From: an uncultured Siphonobacter sp.
GTDB lineage: Bacteria > Bacteroidota > Bacteroidia > Cytophagales > Spirosomataceae
Direction of reading: 5' to 3'
DNA length: 64,000 bases
Assembly: GCA_913774715.1 (NCBI GenBank)
Contig: CAJYHS010000048.1
Location: forward strand, 25,480 to 89,479
Below are positions 61,069 through 64,000 of this stretch, one piece after another. Under the pieces are notes generated by a model. That model saw only the letters and a list, made by a program, of their open reading frames with translations, was not told where the DNA came from and did not search any database. The position numbers and the translations under genes are program-made. Position 1 is the first letter of the stretch. Each line of letters starts with the position of its first letter.

Positions 61069-64000
61069 ATGAAACGCTTCATTCCCCTGTGTGCGGCTGT
61101 ACTGGCTTCACTTACCTCTTACGCTCAAAAACCGTTCATGACGGGCAATCAACGCTGGGCTGATTCGGTTTTTGCCCGCCTGACGCTCGACGAGAAAATT
61201 GGGCAGTTGATGATGCCCCGTGCCAATTTTACTAATCAGGCTTACGATCAGGAAAAGCTGAAAGGCTGGGTTCGGGAGTATAAAGTGGGTGGGTTTGTGT
61301 GGTTTGCCAATCAGCCCACTCGCCAGACGGCCATGATCAATGAATTACAGGCCATCTCGGCGGTGCCGATGATGATGGGGGAAGATCTGGAATGGGGTTT
61401 GACTATGCGGCTGGATAGTGCCGTTCGGTATCCGTACGCTCTGACGCTCGGAGCCATCCGGCAGAATGACGACTGGTTTTACCGCATGGGCAAGCAGATT
61501 GGGGAACAATGCCGTCGGGCGGGCATTCACGTCAACTACGCTCCCGTAGCGGATGTGAACAATAACCCCAATAACCCCGTCATCGGATTTCGGTCCTTTG
61601 GTGAAAACCGGGAAGAAGTCCTTCGGAAAGCCAGAGCCTATATGCGGGGGATGCAGGATGCCGGGCTCATAACTTCGGCTAAACACTTTCCCGGTCACGG
61701 AGACACCGACGTTGATTCTCACGCGGATTTACCCGTAATCACTCACTCGCGTGCACGCCTTGATTCGCTGGAATTATATCCTTTTCGGGAATTAATCAAG
61801 CACGGACTGAATGGCGTAATGATTGCTCACCTGAGTATTCCGGCCCTTGACCCTACGCCTAATCAGGCTTCCACGCTTTCCAAACCCATCGTAACCGATT
61901 TGTTACGTAAACAAATGGGCTTCGAAGGGCTCATTTTCACGGATGCTATGGAAATGCAGGGGGTAGCTAAGCATTACCCTCCGGGCGTAGCGGGCGTCAA
62001 GGCCTTATTAGCCGGAAATGACGTGCTGGAAACTTTTACGGATGTACCCGTGATGTTTCAGGCAATTAAAAAAGCCCTGGTCTCGGGAGAAATTTCTCAA
62101 GCCGATCTGGATGATAAAGTACGTCGCATCTTACGGGCAAAAGCTTGGTTAGGGCTGGATAAATATCAATCAGCCCCCTTGAATAATCTGCTGGAAGACC
62201 TCAATAAGCCCACAGCCGAAGCTTTATCACGCCGAATGTCAGAAGCTAGTCTGACCGTATTACGGAATGAAAACGGAACGTTACCCATCAAAAATCTGGC
62301 AACCGCTAAAGTGGCGGTAATCAGTGTAGGAACGCCTGCTCAGGGGCCTGTTAGCCCCACGGCTTTTCAGGGGATGTTACTGAATTATCTACCCGTGGAT
62401 ACCTTCCGGGTGGATGTAAAAACTTCAGCCCAACAACTGAAAACGATTAAAGATAAACTGGCTGATTACGATTTGGTAGTTGTGAGTCTGCACAGTCCGT
62501 TTTTACGTTCAGCCAATGCCTGGCCGGAGGCAAATCTGAAACTGGCTCAGGCGTTTGTAGGACTTTCGAATGCAGCGTATATATTCTTCGGAAATCCATA
62601 TGCTTTAAACAAATTACCCGGCATTGAAAAGTCGAAAGCTCTGGTGGTAACCTATCAGGAGACGACGGTTATGCAGGAATTAGCTGCTCAGTTAGTAGGG
62701 GGTGGTATCGGAGCCAATGGGCAATTGCCAGTGACGGTAAACGAACAGTTTAAGTTTGGTAACGGCTTACGCGTTGAGCCGATGGGGCGTTTCAAATATG
62801 GTATGCCTGAACTAGCGGGAATTGATTCAAAATTGCTGAACGTCAAACTGGATTCAATTGTCAATCAGGGCTTACAGGAGAAAGCATACCCCGGGGCGTC
62901 GGTCGTAGTGGCGAAAAACGGAATGGTGATTTTCAAGAAAGCCTACGGAACGCAAACGTATGAAAGTAAGCAACCTGTGCGGGAAACGGATTTATACGAT
63001 CTGGCTTCGGTAACCAAAGTCAGCACTTCCATTCTGGCTCTGATGCGTTTGCAGGATGAAGGTAAATTCCGCCTGGATATGACACTTGGCGAGTTTTTCC
63101 CTAAATGGAAAGATTCGAATAAAGGCAAGCTGAAAATGATTGATATCCTGACTCACCAGTCGGGACTGAAAGCCTGGATTCCCTTCTGGATGACGGCTAA
63201 AGATTCGACTCGGGAAGATGGCTGGAAGCCCCGGACGTTTAGTAATGAACAAAGTCGTCGCTACCCCATTGCCGTGGCAGATCATTTGTTCCTGCACCGT
63301 AGATACCGCAGAGAGTTAATGCGTCAGATTGAGGAATCGCCTGTAAATCCGAAACAGGGGTATGTGTATAGCGATCTTTCGTATTACTTGTATCCTCAAA
63401 TCGTAGAGAAGATTACCGGAGAAAAATGGGATGAGTATCTGAAAAATACGTTTTACCGCCCGATGGGAGCTACGACCTTAACGTATAACCCCCGTGACTT
63501 GTACCCACTGGATCGAATCGTACCGACTGAGTATGATTCGTTATTCCGGAAAGAATTGATTCACGGTCGCGTACACGATGAAGGAGCAACTTTAATGGGC
63601 GGTATTTCTGGTCACGCAGGACTGTTTGGTGACGCGAATGATCTGGCAAAGCTATACCAGATGTATCTGAATGGCGGAGTCTATGGAAATCAACGTTTTA
63701 TTAGTGAGAAAACGCTAAAACAATGGTCTTCTTATCCGTTTCCAATCGAGATTAATAGTCGTCGGGGTATTGGTTTTGATAAGCCCGACCGTAATAAACC
63801 CGGACTTTCAGGACCGCCTTCGGCAAGTGCCGAAAGTTTTGGCCATTCAGGTTTTACCGGAACGTTTGTGTGGGTAGAGCCGAAGGAAAAAATGTTATAC
63901 ATCTTCCTGGCTAACCGGGTGTATCCCACGCGTAATAACTCCAAAATCAGTAAGCTAAATACCCGAACACAGTGTGGGGAAATGATTTATGAAGCCATTC
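61069..64000 (+). CDS. NagZ-type GH3 glycosidase fused to a beta-lactamase-fold serine hydrolase (3' end beyond the window)
   Basis: At least 977 residues, running off the window. A signal peptide (MKRFIPLCAAVLASLTSYAQ) leads a GH3 domain (about 25-370) with the NagZ signature KHFPGHGDTDVDSHADLP (205-222; Asp-His acid/base dyad) and nucleophile Asp292 in FTDAMEMQGV. A second GH3 domain follows (about 385-570). A class C beta-lactamase-like domain starts near 610, with SVTK (Ser647, Lys650), Tyr767 in YSD and GHSGFTGT. It likely removes GlcNAc and then cleaves a peptide or ester from muropeptides, like B. subtilis NagZ plus AmiE. The frame is absent from simple closed-ORF lists only because its stop is outside. 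Confidence 0.88.
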   Translation, partial: MKRFIPLCAAVLASLTSYAQKPFMTGNQRWADSVFARLTLDEKIGQLMMPRANFTNQAYDQEKLKGWVREYKVGGFVWFANQPTRQTAMINELQAISAVPMMMGEDLEWGLTMRLDSAVRYPYALTLGAIRQNDDWFYRMGKQIGEQCRRAGIHVNYAPVADVNNNPNNPVIGFRSFGENREEVLRKARAYMRGMQDAGLITSAKHFPGHGDTDVDSHADLPVITHSRARLDSLELYPFRELIKHGLNGVMIAHLSIPALDPTPNQASTLSKPIVTDLLRKQMGFEGLIFTDAMEMQGVAKHYPPGVAGVKALLAGNDVLETFTDVPVMFQAIKKALVSGEISQADLDDKVRRILRAKAWLGLDKYQSAPLNNLLEDLNKPTAEALSRRMSEASLTVLRNENGTLPIKNLATAKVAVISVGTPAQGPVSPTAFQGMLLNYLPVDTFRVDVKTSAQQLKTIKDKLADYDLVVVSLHSPFLRSANAWPEANLKLAQAFVGLSNAAYIFFGNPYALNKLPGIEKSKALVVTYQETTVMQELAAQLVGGGIGANGQLPVTVNEQFKFGNGLRVEPMGRFKYGMPELAGIDSKLLNVKLDSIVNQGLQEKAYPGASVVVAKNGMVIFKKAYGTQTYESKQPVRETDLYDLASVTKVSTSILALMRLQDEGKFRLDMTLGEFFPKWKDSNKGKLKMIDILTHQSGLKAWIPFWMTAKDSTREDGWKPRTFSNEQSRRYPIAVADHLFLHRRYRRELMRQIEESPVNPKQGYVYSDLSYYLYPQIVEKITGEKWDEYLKNTFYRPMGATTLTYNPRDLYPLDRIVPTEYDSLFRKELIHGRVHDEGATLMGGISGHAGLFGDANDLAKLYQMYLNGGVYGNQRFISEKTLKQWSSYPFPIEINSRRGIGFDKPDRNKPGLSGPPSASAESFGHSGFTGTFVWVEPKEKMLYIFLANRVYPTRNNSKISKLNTRTQCGEMIYEAI

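Noticed and set aside
1..64000. CRISPR arrays, prophage, toxin-antitoxin or restriction systems
   Set aside because: No regular short direct-repeat/spacer array, integrase, phage structural gene or defence gene was recognised.

Overview
The window is a stretch of chromosome from a Bacteroidota bacterium, most likely a member of the Cytophagales (Spirosoma/Siphonobacter-like; the genus is a guess). The evidence is a SusC/SusD pair, a subtilase ending in a type IX secretion sorting domain, DUF1343/NamZ, DUF5690 and DUF983 proteins, AraC regulators with a membrane N-terminus, LiaF-like proteins, and promoters of the Bacteroidota form (TTTG, 17-19 bp, TAnnTTTG). I see no phage, transposase, CRISPR array, rRNA or complete tRNA.

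Layout. 1-7000: housekeeping and small genes (SpmAB-like membrane protein, TrpF-like protein, FolB, DivIVA-domain protein, WD40 protein, phosphopantetheinyl transferase, SirB1-like protein). 7000-10200: nucleotide-sugar genes galE, rfbB, rfbA; the last two are visibly richer in G+C. 10200-14500: AraC regulator, acyltransferase, two small unknown proteins, cyclophilin. 14500-24500: S9 peptidase, T9SS subtilase plus lipoprotein, guaA, NamZ and an ABC permease. 24700-27430: DUF5690 transporter, XRE-cupin regulator and a PhnZ-like HD protein, possibly linked to phosphonates. 27900-32300: SDR, a PspC/LiaI/LiaF-like cluster, mnmA. 32570-38380: a sugar locus (LacI regulator, fructokinase, FucP-type symporter, LamB-like porin, tagatose/psicose epimerase-like protein) with two near-identical LacI-type palindromes. 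38700-43640: racemase-like protein, 2OG-Fe oxygenase with divergent AraC regulator, DUF983, secreted superoxide dismutase. 44230-50130: RND efflux operon. 50480-55030: tandem duplicated GT-C-like membrane proteins, acyltransferase and polysaccharide deacetylase, probably surface glycan work. 55370-64000: SusC/SusD, beta-phosphoglucomutase-like HAD protein, and a NagZ-type GH3 fused to a serine-hydrolase domain, running off the window end.

Two threads stand out. First, cell-wall recycling: NamZ (21.8 kb) and the GH3/serine-hydrolase fusion (61 kb) match the NamZ-NagZ-AmiE set of Bacillus subtilis, with NagZ and AmiE apparently fused. Second, the intergenic DNA is rich in several unrelated repeat vocabularies, each built as imperfect inverted repeats: AACTGAAAAC-type, TCAAACC-type, CATTCACTC-type, and an approximately 110-bp element with CTGTCAT ends. 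The PhnZ-like protein lacks two of the six iron ligands I expect in PhnZ, while its other active-site residues are kept; this is the most testable enzymatic oddity.
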